Shown here: piece by piece, positions 48,334-61,400 of the stretch
Position numbering within the stretch: the stretch's first letter is position 1
Layout of the letters: each line of letters opens with the position of its first letter
Source of the DNA: Linum tenue
Taxonomy: Eukaryota; Streptophyta; Magnoliopsida; Malpighiales; Linaceae
Length of the DNA: 64,000 nucleotides
Direction: 5' to 3'
Assembly: GCA_946122785.1 (NCBI GenBank)
Contig: CAMGYJ010000007.1
Coordinates: forward strand, 6,526,909-6,590,908
Made by a program: the position numbers and the translations under genes
Notes under the pieces: model-generated
Database searches by the model: none
Seen by the model: only the letters and a program-made list of their open reading frames with translations
Told to the model about the DNA's origin: nothing

Positions 48334-51300
48334 ATGCCAGTTTCTGGAAAGGAAGAGGTGTTAATTCCTCTATTTACGAATTATTGGTGTAACCCTTCTT
48401 ATATTTTGCTCGCTTTCTGGATATTAATTGTTATGTCTTCTATTGGCAGTCTGGGGTTAAACCTTTTGCCCGGCAGCCTAGTTTTGATATTTCAGGTGTT
48501 CCTATCAAGAAAAGGAGGTTCTTTCGCCATCCCTCACCTACACCTGAAGAACAACCCTCTTCAGTTTCTCCAAAGAATGGTTCTATACAGCCTGTTAGCT
48601 CTACCTATGGTTCTGCTCCTTTAAATCCTAAATTTGCGGGTAGTGCGTCTGGTTTGTCTGATGCAACAAAGAAAATCCCTGACACGGCTATACCTACCAG
48701 TGTTAATAATAGCTCATTGGTCAAAAGTGAGGCATCATGTGGTGAAGTTATTTCCGATTCTTTGGCTCCTATTGGTAGTGAGAATAAGCCTGTGGAAGCT
48801 GAGGCTCTTGATAAAATTTCTGTTATTCCTGCAACCAATGAGTTGAAGTCAGCGCCTGTTCCATCTAATCCAGGTGAGGTTACTGTTAAGAAGCAAGTGC
48901 CAGCTGGGAAGTGTAAACCTGGGGTGTCTGCTGTTTCTGGGAACCTTGAATTGTCTTTAGGCTTGAAAGAACACCATGTTGCTGATAGTAACGATGGAAG
49001 TAGTCACAGACAGGGAAATGAAGAGTCTATTTCTTTGAATATATCTTCGAGCAAGGCAGGAACCAGCACCCAGTGCAAGAAAGATGATATGAAGTTGACT
49101 TCTGATGGTGGTAGTAAATCTGCTGATAGATTAAACTGGGACTTGAACACTACAATGGATGCATGGGAAGGCCCTTTGGATGATAAGGCTGCAGGTAAAA
49201 TAACAGATAATGAGTTGAAATCAGCAGGTGCCAGGCCAGATATAAAGCCTTTGATATGCCCTCCAAATGCTAATAGCATTGCTGTATCTGATGCAAAGAA
49301 TGTCCTAGAAAAGAGCGCGAAGCCCTTGAGTTCCTCTGGAACAGTTTCACAATCTGTCACACAACATAATCTTGACAGTTCACTTCATTTATGCCTCAGC
49401 CCATCCTTTCTTTCATTTAGTGTCAGTGAAGAACCATCATGCTCTGTTTCCAACAAAGACCCGTGCAAAGTTTTTCCTAATGCCAGCTTGCCCAAAGGGT
49501 TGTCCTCAGCTGGCAAGTCTGGCATCTCTAAACCTAAGAATGTTAAACAAGAACCACGTGATGAGGGGACTAGACCTGTTTTCAACATTCTACCATCAGT
49601 TGTTAATGGACCAGTGAAGAGAGAATTGATGGAGAAGCTTGCTCAGGAGGTTCTCAAGTCGGGATGTTATAGTTCTCTGAAAATTATTGATCCTAGATCC
49701 ATAAAGTACGAGTCTTGTCAAGAGGGTAACCAGGAAGTGCTCAAGGTGGTGGAGGGGAAGTGTCTACAGTCAGGTATTGAAGAATCACCAAGGATAGATG
49801 AGGATACAACTCAGCAGTCTGGTGAAGTGCAGATGAAGAACGAAATAGATTTGCTGTCTCAGAAATCGAGTGCCGCTGAAGATTTGAAGACAGCAGTTGG
49901 GGTATCTCAGCAATCAGGTAAAACAGAGGCACTTAACGGACTGGAAGAGGAATCACCCAAACTGGCTAATCCAGATATGTCTGAGGTGGTAGGAGGGACA
50001 GCAAAACAATCTGATAAGCTACAGGAGTCCCAGAGGGTAGACAGGATGATGGAACAATTTGATAAGGTAGAAGGTGCACTGAATTGCCCTGGTAATGACA
50101 TATTAGACCAATCTGAGAAACAAGAATCGTCAGGTGCCCAGCCTGATAAACTAGAGGTGATAATGGAACAATCTGACAATCAGGAATCGTTAAGTCTGGA
50201 AATGAAGGAACAGACTGGTTGTTCAATTAATAATCAAGAATCATATAATCAGAATGCTCAGTTGGGCAAACAGGTGCAATCAGCCAGTAAAAGTGTTTCA
50301 AACCTGTCAGAACAGGTTAAGAGTACTGATACAGTCTGCCAGAACAATGATGTGGTCCTGGGAGAAAGCACAACTGTCAAACATGTGATTTCTGAACCTG
50401 CATGTCACGTTGAATTAAATGTGGCTGGAGCAAGCACTGCTCCTATTAGCCGTGATCAGAATATGGATATACCGAAGGAATCTGAGCTGAAATGTGTGGA
50501 CGACATGAGCACCCAGCAATTGCCTGGGAATGTTAATGTTACTGCGAGCGATGAAGAAAAGATCAATTTGTCAGCTGATATTCTAGAAGAAGATTCTTAT
50601 GAGTATGAGTCTGATGGCAATTCTGTTCCAATGGACATAGAAGAGGATGGGGTGGGTCACAATGACTATGAAGATGGTGAGGTTCAAGATCAACAACTAA
50701 GACCTGCAACTGTGGGTCCAACAACTAATATTACTCAAGACATTGGTTCTTTAGATTTTTATGCAAACCAGGTAAACTATACAAGGAACACTATGGATGT
50801 CCATCTTACTTCATTCTTAGCTAAAGAGAATGTCAAACATCAAGAAGGCTCTGGTGGAAGAAGTGATGACATCGCTAAAGAATCCGTAGTTTCGCAGGTT
50901 GATGGGAGAGTTACCGTTATTGCTGGTAGACTTGATTCTATGGAACCGTCTTTAGCTCAATTGCAGGCTGTAGGATATGTTAAGCAGAGCCCTAGCAGGA
51001 TAATGCAAGGAGGATCACATGATGTATCAGGTAAGAAGGACGACCCGGAAGGGCAGAGCGCAGAACAATCTGCTGTAACTTTTTGTGGCCATGAAAATTT
51101 GTCTATAGTTACTCAAGTTTCAGAAGATAGTACTCAGACGGCTAGTTTGGAGAAGAGTGGTTCAGCATTGTTGAACACAGAAGTGCCTTTAACCAGCGAT
51201 GATGCTGCTAAAGATATCAACAATGCTGTTAATAACCGGACTAGGATTATAAACTTGCCTAAAGCTTCCAACATGCAATCTCCTGATAAAAGCAGATCTA

Positions 51301-52846
51301 CCTCTGGCAAGCCATTTCCATCACGTCCTGGTAGAGAAAGATTTCCAGATATGTCTCTTGAGGGAGACAGATTTCATTCCCGAGGGAGGTGATGATTATT
51401 CACTTAAGTTCTGCTTAATGTTCTTTGTTTCTTCTTACTGACAGCTTAACATTAAGTCTTCTAACTTCCTCTGATCTTGTTTATGGCCAACTATGTTTCA
51501 GGGATGAACCATATAATAATGATGGTTCCCAAAGGTTTTCAAGAGAGAGGCGTCATGATCATCATTATTATAGAAACAACAGATTAAATTTTAACCGTGG
51601 TAGAGGAAGGCTTCCAAGTCGAGCTGGCAATCGACATGGTGATATGGATCCAGAACGTGATTTCCACTCAGATTTTTATGGTGGACACTCAGATTTTGTC
51701 CCGCGGCACAAAGGTGATACAGAATTCATGAAAAACATTGGGGCTGATGGCAACTTCATTAATAATAATGGCCGTGGAGGGAGAAAGATAATGGATAATG
51801 AGACATCAATGTTTCGCCATTTACCCTCAAGGAGGCACTCTCCTGGAGGACGAGGCATTCAAATGATGCATAGGGTTCCCAGAAATATTGGCGAGGAAAG
51901 CTCTGAAGTTGGACTGAGACATTCAGATAAGATTGTGAGAGGAGCCTACCCTGAGGATGATGATGATATAGAGCACACATTCACACGACCTCAGCCTCCA
52001 TACAAGGGGGTGGATGGTCATTTTGTTCAGGGGCCTCGCAACTTTTCATCCATGCAAAGAAGGGGTCCCCAAATTCATTCAAAATCTCCAATCAGATCTC
52101 GCTCTCCCGGTCCATGGTCATCTTCCAGGAGAAGATCTCCAGGTGAATTTGGTGGGCCACCAGAATTGAGTGGTCGGATGTCGCCACCAATTTACAGGAT
52201 GGATAGAATGAGATCACCTGATCACTCTAGTGGCTTTCCTGAAGAAATGGGGGTTAGAAGACACGCTGGATCCCCTCCATACTTGTCGAGACCAAATGAT
52301 ATGAGGGAAATGGATCCTGAAAGAAATCATCATGTCCATCCCAGGTCAATGATGTCGTCAAATAGGAGCCCTAATGGCCGGACTCTACTTAGAAACAGTA
52401 GGAGATTTGGTCCTGTTGATCATCGAGAGAGGGAAGGAAGTGATGAGTTCTTTGGTGGACCCATGCAATCTGGTGGTAGATTTCATCATGATGTTGGTGC
52501 TGCTGATGGAGATGGTGAAGACAGAAGAAGGTTTAGTGAAAGACGGGGACCTATTCGCCCGTTTAGGTCATCTTTCAATGATGTCGAAGGTGAAAATTTC
52601 CATCTGAACTCAGAGGATGGACCTAGTAGGCCTTTCAGGTTATTTTCTCTAGATAATCAAGCAATGCAGGAGAGAGATAACTTGAGGGACAGAGAACTTG
52701 ATAGGCGTATGAAGAATCGACCTGTGAATGCTCCTAGAAGAGTAAGGGGTATGGAAGAGCAGGAAGGAAACTATAGACATGGTGGGCAGGTGTATGATGA
52801 TGGTTTTGATGACATGACTAGGGTGAAAAGGAAAAGATTTGACTAG
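48334..52846 (+). CDS. Uncharacterised large disordered protein with RG/RS-rich C-terminus
   Basis: I do not recognise a characterised orthologue; plant databases list such proteins as uncharacterised. Three coding exons: 48334-48357, 48450-51388, 51502-52846, giving 1435 residues in consistent phase. The start MPVSGKEE is followed by [20 protein letters not shown] and KRRFF, a conserved opening with a possible nuclear localisation signal (IKKRR). The middle (about 300-700) is Ser/Glu/Gln-rich with a loose repeat around (E/K)Q-SDK-(Q)ES, and has acidic patches. From about 1000 on it is RG-, RGG- and RS-rich ([28 protein letters not shown]), resembling RNA-binding or splicing-associated disordered regions. 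It ends RVKRKRFD. A nuclear RNA-related role is inference only. No enzyme domain is visible. Confidence 0.85.
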
Positions 52847-54164
52847 AATAAATTTGCATATCATGTACCAGCACCTTGGACAAGTGGGGATCTGGTGGAG
52901 GTGCTAAGTTAAATATGGCGACCAGCAGGAAGGTCTGGTTTTGGCTGTTAAGTCGGGACTGTGTTTACACTGCACGAAGTTGCTTGTACATGGAGCTATT
53001 ATAAAAAGCAGCTTTGATCAAGATTTTCGAACTGAACTAACCAGATGATTGATCTGTTGTACATATTTGGGATACCTTGGGTCAATTCTGGATGCTGCCA
53101 TTCCCTTTTTCAGTTTCATTTAGCGAGCGTGTACTGTCATAATCAATGGTGGGCAGTATTGAGATATTGAGAGGATATTTTGCTTAAGATATTTTCTTGT
53201 ATATTATCTTGGGGAAATATTCTAATTTCTCAGTTGTCTCCGCCCCCTACATTCTGATCATATGCTCAAGTCGGGGGACTGGCTGGCAGGTATGTAAGAA
53301 GGTCAATAATTCAGATTCCTGGAATTATTTTATAGAGCAATCAAGGGAATTTCTGAATGAAATCTAGAAGGGCTTTTAACTTTCTGGTTTGTAACTTCAA
53401 ATTTTCTGAATCTTGCAAACTATGTGCAAAATGTTTTTTTGCAGTTGGCAGCCACATGGGACAGAAGTTTTGACATGTCACTTCTAGTTCCTGTGCCATA
53501 TGCTTTCGTTGCATAAATTGCAGGTTGTGCTACTGCTTGCTTCTTATCTGCTGGCTTGAGAAGATATCTAGGCATCTGAAACAGTTGGGGTGCGCTGCCT
53601 CCTGGAGAAAATGGACTTTGCTCTGCTGTGAATTAACTTACTGGTTATACACTACATCGGTCAATGAGCTGAGTTTGTGTCAAAAAATCGGTAGCTTTTA
53701 GGTCTTCATGCCTTCTGCCCGTGATGTGTGATAACTTCATCATTTGGTGGCTCCTGTTTTACATGTGCAATGGTTGGAGCTGATCTGCAGCATTTGTACC
53801 TGGTGATGAATGCTCTCAGTTATGGTCTTAACTTTGAGACGGTGGGATGATGCAGAGTTGGTGCTGTGTTTATGGTTCTATAGATCGTTCCATTTCGAAG
53901 TGCTAGGTTGATTACAATAATAGAAGTATAAGGAGGAGAAGCATATGAGAAGAAATTGCAGGCAGTGGTGAAGTCTGCGCAAGTATTTTCTCCCTTATGG
54001 TTCCTCACCGGTTGCCGTCACCGACCGGCAACTCCCCGTTGGTGTGTGACACAGCCAATTCCAGGGATCTTGTGTGACTGACATCAGGAAAATGATATTG
54101 GAAATAGTTTGATTGTATTCATAAAAGGAAAAGAACAGCTTGGTCACGAGCTGGAGCGGGGTAG
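52847..54164 (+). other. 3' UTR region of the 48334 gene and spacer
   Basis: The first few hundred bases should be the 3' UTR. The rest (53000-54164) contains no supported gene. A minus-strand frame at 53820-54008 is not credible. Confidence 0.4.
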
Positions 54165-54330
54165 CTGCTGTGACTAGATCAGTGTGGTCTCTTAGTTCTG
54201 CATTTCATTAAACAAGAAACCACACATTCGCATCACATCCAAAAAGCTTATAATGCTCAGCTATACAAGTGGTGGAGAATGATCCCACTTTTGGCCCGTC
54301 TTTAAAGACAACTATAATCAACATCCCACT
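54165..54330. repeat. 165-bp direct repeat, copy 1
   Basis: This segment, from CTGCTGTGACTAGATCAGTG to CTATAATCAACATCCCAC, is repeated almost exactly 641 bp downstream. It lies just 3' of the 48334 gene. The sequence has no TG...CA ends or other LTR hallmark. Confidence 0.85.
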
Positions 54331-54805
54331 TTTGTATATATAGCGAAGTTTGATTATTTGGGATATTCTGATTTGGGATTTTTAGTTTAGTTGTTTAATT
54401 AAATTTTTATTAGTATCAGGGTGTAATTCATTTTTTTTAATTGTTTTTGGGGGATTTATGGTTTCAAATGAGGGTAGAGTGGTGACCTAAAACCTCCTAC
54501 TTTATTTGTGTTTGTTTATACGTCTTCTATTACTTGAGGAAGGGGCTCTCTGGGGGGCTGACACGTGGAAGGTTGTGGTTGGGTGAGGAGATCATCCACG
54601 TGGCGAAATGGGTATTTCCCTAGCATGGTTTTTGGGTTTGGGGAAAGTAGGTTGGAGATAGATGGACTGTGGGAGGTAATTAAATGAATAATCAATTTTT
54701 AATCGAACCTGGCGGTAAACCAAAAGTCTTATAGAAGAAGAAGAAGAAGAAAGCTATAATTTAGCCTTTGATATGCGTACGGTAAATAATGATAATGACG
54801 GTAAA
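54331..54805. other. Spacer between direct repeats, with a strong G-box/ABRE-like site
   Basis: It contains a CACGTG-type site at about 54561-54568 (ACACGTGG) and a near-palindromic CCACGTGGC at 54596-54604, roughly 35 bp apart. No gene start is close by, so their role is unclear. Confidence 0.35.
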
Positions 54806-54971
54806 CTGCTGTGACTAGATCAGTGTGGTCTCTTAGTTCTGCATTTCATTAAACAAGAAACCACACATTCGCATCACATCCAAAAAGCTTATAATGCTCA
54901 GCTATACAAGTGGTGGAGAATGATCCCACTTTTGGCCCGTCTTTAAAGACAACTATAATCAACACCCCACG
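54806..54971. repeat. 165-bp direct repeat, copy 2
   Basis: The second copy of the repeat at 54165-54330, with a few substitutions at the 3' end (CAACACCCCAC). It ends about 125 bp before the Mutator-like element. Confidence 0.85.
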
Positions 54972-55096
54972 GACCACGGCTACATTGTGGGAACTATATA
55001 TACAACAATTGACGACAATTTGAGTTGTTATATTTTTGTCTATGATTGGGATGCACTTCGACATTTTGTTACACCACCTATTTTGCAATAAGTTAA

Positions 55097-55558
55097 AGGC
55101 AAAATACACTTTCATAGCCATAATTATTCGCGTTGTGACAAATATAGCCACTTTTTGAAAAATACACTCGTATAGCCACTTTTTAAAACTTGTTTGCTAA
55201 ATTTAGCCATTTCCGTTACAAAACTTTAACACCGTTAACTCTCCAATGATGTGGATGTACATGTCATCAAATGTATGACACGTGACAGCCACCTCAATTT
55301 AAATGATTATTTTAAATAATTTCCTTAATTATTTTATTTCACCACAATTCTCCATTTCAGAAAATACTCTCCCTTCTCATTCTCTCTCTCCCTTATCTCT
55401 TTTCCCTCTCTTCTTCTCCACCACACAGCAAGAAAATTTTGACGAAGATGGTAGAAGCCGACGATATGCTACGGACGGGAACCTTCTAGATCCGCTTCTT
55501 CGGGTGGGTGGAGAGGCCGACGATCTTGTTGCGGAGGCGCTTGGACCCATTTTCGCCG

Positions 55559-55643
<85 letters not shown>

Positions 55644-56234
55644 GAGAGAGCTTAACCTAGCTGTGAATTTTAGGCCGCCAGTGGGGAGAGTGAAGAGGAA
55701 ACTTCTACTGGGGAGGATTCAAGACATTTGAATTTGAATTTGAATTTGGATCCGAATCTGGTGCAGAAGGATGAAGTTTGGGAAGATGGGTTTTGGCGGC
55801 GAAATCGTATTTTTTCCTACATAATCGAGTTTCTGCTCGATGGGTTTCTGTTAGGGGTCAATGAAACAAGTTTTGACGGTGGTGGGTGGTTGGAGAAGAC
55901 GATGTGATTCCCTCTGTTTAGCGGTGGCGGCCGCGATTAGTGTGGCGGTGGAGAAGAAGGAGAAAAGAAGATGAAGAAGGCGTGCCCAATTTTATGTATT
56001 GTTATTTTTACTTTTTATTGCAATTATAATAGTAAATTAATAAGAAAGGAAACTTTCCAACTAGGATTGGTTTAAACAAAAAATCGCCACGTCACCAGAA
56101 AACGTTAGTACAGTCAGCATTTACAATGTTGCTGTTAAAGTTTTGGACGGAATGGCTATACGAGTGTATTTTTCAAAAAGTGGCTATATTTGTCACAACG
56201 CGAATAGTTATGGCTATGAAAGTGTATTTTGCCT
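55097..56234. mobile_element. Mutator-like TIR element with ~80-bp inverted repeats
   Basis: The left end AGGCAAAATACACTTTCATA and right-end reverse complement AGGCAAAATACACTTTCATA match. The inverted repeat continues at near identity for about 80 bp (with one interior difference, ATAATTATTCG against ATAACTATTCG) and more weakly for about 60 bp further. A direct repeat, AAGTTAA, flanks it (55090-55096 and 56235-56241), 7 bp perfect. The interior is unique and includes a long (GA)n run. An open frame at 55303-55731 contains NFDEDGRSRRYATDGNLLDP, a possible captured fragment that I do not recognise. There is no transposase. Long TIRs fit a Mutator-like origin, but a 7-bp duplication is short of the usual 9. 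Confidence 0.75.
55564..55641. repeat. (GA)n microsatellite
   Basis: An almost perfect run of about 39 GA units lies inside the Mutator-like element. It translates as an (RE)n tract in the overlapping frame. Confidence 0.97.
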
Positions 56235-56241
56235 AAGTTAA

Positions 56242-57123
56242 ATAATGGTAGGGGAGGGAAAAAAGAAGAAAGTACATTGTGACGTTGAAGGCAAGGATTG
56301 GACTCATTGGGGACATGAAACACTTCATTTCAGTAAGTAACAAACTGCACATTCTGAAAAAGTAAAAAGTATATGCATCCGGAACAAACAGGGAATATGT
56401 TGTTTTCCATGTCCCAGGAAATCAAAATGGTTATTCTTGCACAAGATTGTCAAACCCTTATCGGGTCTCCAATTGAACCTGTTCCCATCTACATCGTACT
56501 TCAAAATGGCTCCAGAAAGCTTTTTGGTCTGACCCCTAAAGAGGGAGAAGAAGATGGAGGAAAGGAAGGAGAGGGAAAGAAGGAACGAAGATGGTGATTT
56601 TTATTTTTATTTTTTATTGATAAAGGAAGATGGTGAATTAGTCATGAAGGTTAGGTAGATTTTATTTTGCGAGAAATAAGTTTTTAATAGATACATGTAA
56701 AATAAATTTCATTTTAGTCGTTAATTTTTAATTATTACCTTATTTGTATATATATTTGGAAAACGTATAAAATGACTCAAACCGGTCAGACCCTGATCAA
56801 ACCTATAAACATCAAATTCCTTGTTTGGCCGGCTCAATGGCTTAACTCGCTTTGTTCTTGCATCTAGAGTCTAGATAACCACTCTACAACTACACGATTG
56901 AAGGAATGGTTGTTTACCCTTGCTGGAGGTAGCTTCTTCTCCAAGTCCGAGCCGATCTCACAAGCTAAGTGATGAGCTAAACTCAAGTAGACCTTGTGAG
57001 CTTATTAACAAGAACAACTCTAATCGAGTTCAGATCAAGCACAAGTCAAAATTGCCGAACTCAACTCATTTTTAACGAGCCAAACCCAAATTAAAACAAA
57101 ACTCAGCTTGACTTCATTCATTC
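56242..57123. other. Spacer, nothing recognised
   Basis: AT-rich spacer. A 74-codon frame (56373-56597) has no family resemblance. Confidence 0.35.
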
Positions 57124-57954
57124 GGGGTAATTATTATAAACGGTCACACAACTTATCACTTACTACAAAACGGTCACTAAATTTTAATTTTGCACGTTTC
57201 AATCAAACACGTTTGGGCATATACCAAAAAGGTCATTGCTTCCATTTCCATCCGAAAATCCGTTAACTCAATACAGTCAGTATGCCACATCACTAGAAAA
57301 CTTAATATAAAATTCAATAAACCAAACCAATTAAACTCAACTTAATCATACTCAACCCACCCTCGTTTGTTCTGGGAATTTCAGTTAATTGGAAGCCGTA
57401 GATCTTATTGGGGAAGGAGCATATCATCAACAATGAATCAAAATCTTTGTTGTTCGTTACGACGCCCTCGCTTCGTTTGCTCTGCCGCTCTCTCAATCTC
57501 TAATCAAGCAAGACTTCCGTTCCGTGGCGATTATAAACTCAATCTTGCATTTTCCAAATCCGACGATGATGACCCGGGCCATGTTGGGGAAGAGACTGCC
57601 CTTGGGATTTTAGGATGTAGGTTTTATTGCCGACGGGAGTGACTGCAATGGCGAGGGACTCAACGGCGAGAATGTGGATATGGTGGCGGAGAGGGCAAGG
57701 ATAGAGAATTGGGTGGGTTGGATTGGTTGCAGGTTGGTTAGGAGTTTTAATTAGGATTAGTTTTTTTTTAGTATTTTATTAATTAATTCTATTACATGGA
57801 TGCTGACGAGATAGCTTATTGGACCAAGTTGTCAGATTTTTGGATGGAGATTGACGGAATGACTGTTTTGGTAAACTTCCAAACGTATTTGATTGAAACG
57901 TGAAAAATTAAATTTTAGTTACCGTTTTGTATGGGCATTTATGATAATTACCCC
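57124..57954. mobile_element. Mutator-like TIR element with possible captured coding fragment
   Basis: The ends are GGGGTAATTATTATAAACGG and the complement of GGGGTAATTATCATAAATG. The inverted repeat extends about 130 bp with gaps. The flanks ATTCATTC and ATTCATTT form an 8-bp direct repeat with one mismatch. The interior has an open frame at 57367-57642 reading MNQNLCCSLRRPRFVCSAAL and then SISNQARLPFRG, which looks like the N-terminal part of a protein, perhaps an organelle-targeted one, captured from elsewhere. There is no transposase. The right end is about 500 bp upstream of the SAC3A-like start codon. Confidence 0.65.
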
Positions 57955-58450
57955 ATTCATTTGCATCCCAAACACGAGCCGACCTCGACTCCTCTCCTCT
58001 CTGGCTCTCTCCAATTCCACGCCAACCTTTGTTGAATTTTCCCAAACCTTATTAACTTATTAATCTTCTTTAATTTTTATCGTCCCTTTGTTACTCGTCT
58101 TGCTCCTTTGCTGATCGATTCGCGCGCGTTCATTTACAGTGATTGATTATTTGTTCAACTTTTTTTTCTCCCCTCTTTCTTCCTCTTCTTCTTCCACCCT
58201 GTTTCCTTCTGATGTCAATCCGTCTCTGGTATTTTCATTTTTCGTTTTGATCTTTATCTATCTGTATCTCGTTTCCTTCATCCAATTCGCTTTCGGAGGA
58301 ACTGCAGCTTGCTGAAGGCGCTTTCTTTTGCCCCTTGAAGGTTAGGGTTTTGGCTCCCTATTGTTTAATTTGGTAAGATTGTGCTGGAAATGTTAGCTCC
58401 GTCTAAGCTAATTGATTTCTTGTATTTGGCGAGTTCAGGCAGGTTACTGA
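57955..58450 (+). promoter_or_regulatory. Promoter/leader of the SAC3A-like gene
   Basis: The segment runs from the MULE end to the ATG. Pyrimidine-rich leader sequence (TTTTTTCTCCCCTCTTTC) begins near 58165. A leader intron is probable, with a donor near 58228 (TCTCTG/GTATTT) and an acceptor near 58440 (TTCAG/GCAG), but this is not certain. Confidence 0.4.
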
Positions 58451-61400
58451 ATGATGATGAATCAGGGAGCTAACGCCCAGGCTGTTGCTGCCGCGGACCC
58501 TAATTCGCTTGAGGTAAATTCAGAACTCAGCTTTAACCCCTTATTGCTTTGGAACATTGATATACTGAGGGACTCGAGCTGTGACTCTTATTAGCTGATT
58601 GGTCATGATAAGTTATTGAACTTGTATCAATCTTCACTAACTAGTACTGGCATCTATCGTGATGGGAGGAGGTTTAAGTCCAGGGAAATGGAATTCCACT
58701 ACTTTATCCTAAAATGGCTGGATCTACTTCTCTGAGCTTGTTTCTAGCCATGGGGAGAATGGAACAATGTGATCTATCCTCTAATCTTAGATTTGCAAGT
58801 CTTATTAGCTACGGTTTTGGCTCAATTGTCTCCAAAGAGTCCGACCATCAGGCATGCAACTTTTCTTGGTGAAAACAGGCTAACTAAAGCTTCTTACCGT
58901 ATTAATTTTTTTATAGTATGAACTAGTATGACGAACCGGCCATCTGCTTCTTTTACAGTTCACTGAAATATGCAACCTGCATTGGTTGTGTTATTGGTAG
59001 TCAAACTTGGAGATCATGTTGTGTTTTTGCGTCAACTATCTTATATATGGCCTGTCTTTAGTTCTTTTATCACTTTGTTGATTCAGTCAGTAGCCATGCT
59101 GAAAGCGACTTTGTACTCTTTTTCAGAGCAGATATGCATTTGATGCAAATCAAGGGCATGCACAGTCATATCTTCCCTCAGCATCTGGGTCTGAAGCTGC
59201 TTCATGGACAGTACACAAGGTAGAGGGTTATCCCTCACAGGATGGAGTGCCAGCAAATGCTAATTATCAACATGGTCAGCAGCCAGAGCCACACACAAAA
59301 AATGTTCAGGATGGCTCATATGTGGCCCCCCTTTCTAGTTCATCAACTGTTGGAACAGCTAGTGCACCACAAGACTACAATAGTTATACATCATACTCAA
59401 ATACTACAGATCCTTACAGTGCTTATTCAGGATACTACAATGGCTACCAGCAACTAACTAACAATCAGTACTCTCAGCAGCAACCCAACCCCTCGTACTC
59501 TCAGTCTGTAGAAGCATATCAAAACACAGGTGCTGCTTATCAGCCTAATTCCTCATTTCAGAATACTGGGTCTTATGCTGGGACTGCATCTTATTCAACC
59601 ACTTACTACAATCCTGGTAATTATCAGACAGCTGGAGGCTACCCGAGCAGTGGATACAATAATCAGCCAACCGCTTCGAACAGTGGAAGTTATGCAAATT
59701 ATACATCCTACCAGTATCCGAATTACACTTCAGATACTTCAAGTGCTTATGGTTCTGGTTCAGCGCCTACAACTTTTCAACAACAATATAAGCAATGGCC
59801 AGAGTATTACAGTCAAACAGAAGTAACATGTGCACCGGGAACAGAACACTTGTCTGCTGCTGGTAACAGCAACCATGGAAGTTCACTTCCTAGTGTCTCT
59901 GGTGGGTACCCTACACCTACCAACCAGCCTCAGCCTCAGCCTCTCCCTCTGCCTCCACCCCCACCCCCTCCATCCCTTAACCCTACTTGGAGGCCAGAAA
60001 CCAGCTCATCTGTACTGCCTTCCATGCAGGTTTGGTGTTGTTCTTCCACCAGTTTCGGTGTATGCTAGAAAACATTACCTGTGTTTCCTGGTCTGAAATA
60101 TTGGGCTGAAAAATTACAGAAAAAAATCAGTTTTAACAGGCAGACATTATCTGAATATTTTGTCCGTGTCTCAATGATCTTCTGCATGTGGTAATGTATG
60201 TGATGGTACTAGTAGTAATACTGAGGGGAGCTCTGTTAAAAAGAAAGAAAGAAAGAGCGACTAAGGGGAGTTCATGTGGATTAGTGCTTGGGCAAGAACT
60301 TTTCCCGGATCTGTTACCTTGTTTTGTAAGGAGCAGATATAAAAGGATATTGGCTAGTTAATGTGGCAATGATAGCATTGACCATAATTCTGTGTGGGTA
60401 ACATCAGCTATCAAAAAGCAAATGCTATGCTAATTTGATGAGTTAGCAGTTATCGTAAGAAGGTTCTTCTTGATCCGTTTAACAGAATAATCCCTTAATA
60501 TTGTTCCTGGATACCCTAAATGAAAGTTGTTCCTTGACATTAGTACAGTGATAGAAGTACATGTTCGTGATGCATATTTATGTTACCATAAGTTGCATTC
60601 TTGTCTCCCTGTGGCATAGTTGTATTTTCTGTTGAGGTCACCATTTCCTGTTTTCTAGATCTGCTCTTTTAGTGTTAGGTTATTTTAAAGAACTTTTGTA
60701 GTACTGAATGCTTATGGGAAGAGGAAGAATTGGCAAATAAAGATTTAAATGGGGCGGATATTTACTTGGGGAATTTAATTTTTCCGTGCTTCCCCCTCCC
60801 CTTCCTCCATTGCCTTTTTTTATATATAAAACCTCCTGCATTGTCTTTCATTTTGCATCAAATAAATGATTCACAGTTTATTCTTGGTACATTGTAATCG
60901 GTATTGTCAGACTGTTTGGGTGTATTATTGGTAGCTGAAATCATTTTGGTACTGTATCAGTATATGTGCCAGAATAAAGGAACGTTTGTTCTAGTTTTAT
61001 AACGTCTATGTCCTCTTGATCCTTATTAAGTATTGTGTGGTTCCATACTCTCTTTCTCTGTTTATTGTTAGATTATCTCGTCTGGCTATTATTGTTGGTC
61101 TAACTAGCAGCTCTCTTGTTTTGATTCGTTGTCAGCCTGGAGGAGCAGCCAGTGGTGCTCATGATAATTACTGGAACCAGACAGCTCCAAGTTTTCAAAC
61201 TCATCTTGCTGCTCCTACTCAACCACTATATCAAAATTCTTTGGACTCAAAAACTTCTTATGAAAATTTTCAGGAACTAAAGACTGCTCCTCAGGGACAG
61301 AATTCCCAATATCCTGTTTATCAGGTGTCCCAGAATTATCAACCAACTTCACCAACAGTTCCATCATTTGATGCCCGAAGGGTAAGCAAATTGCAGATTC

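Noticed and set aside
54165..54971. A short LTR retrotransposon with the 165-bp repeats as LTRs
   Set aside because: No TG...CA ends, no primer-binding site, no polypurine tract and no target duplication.
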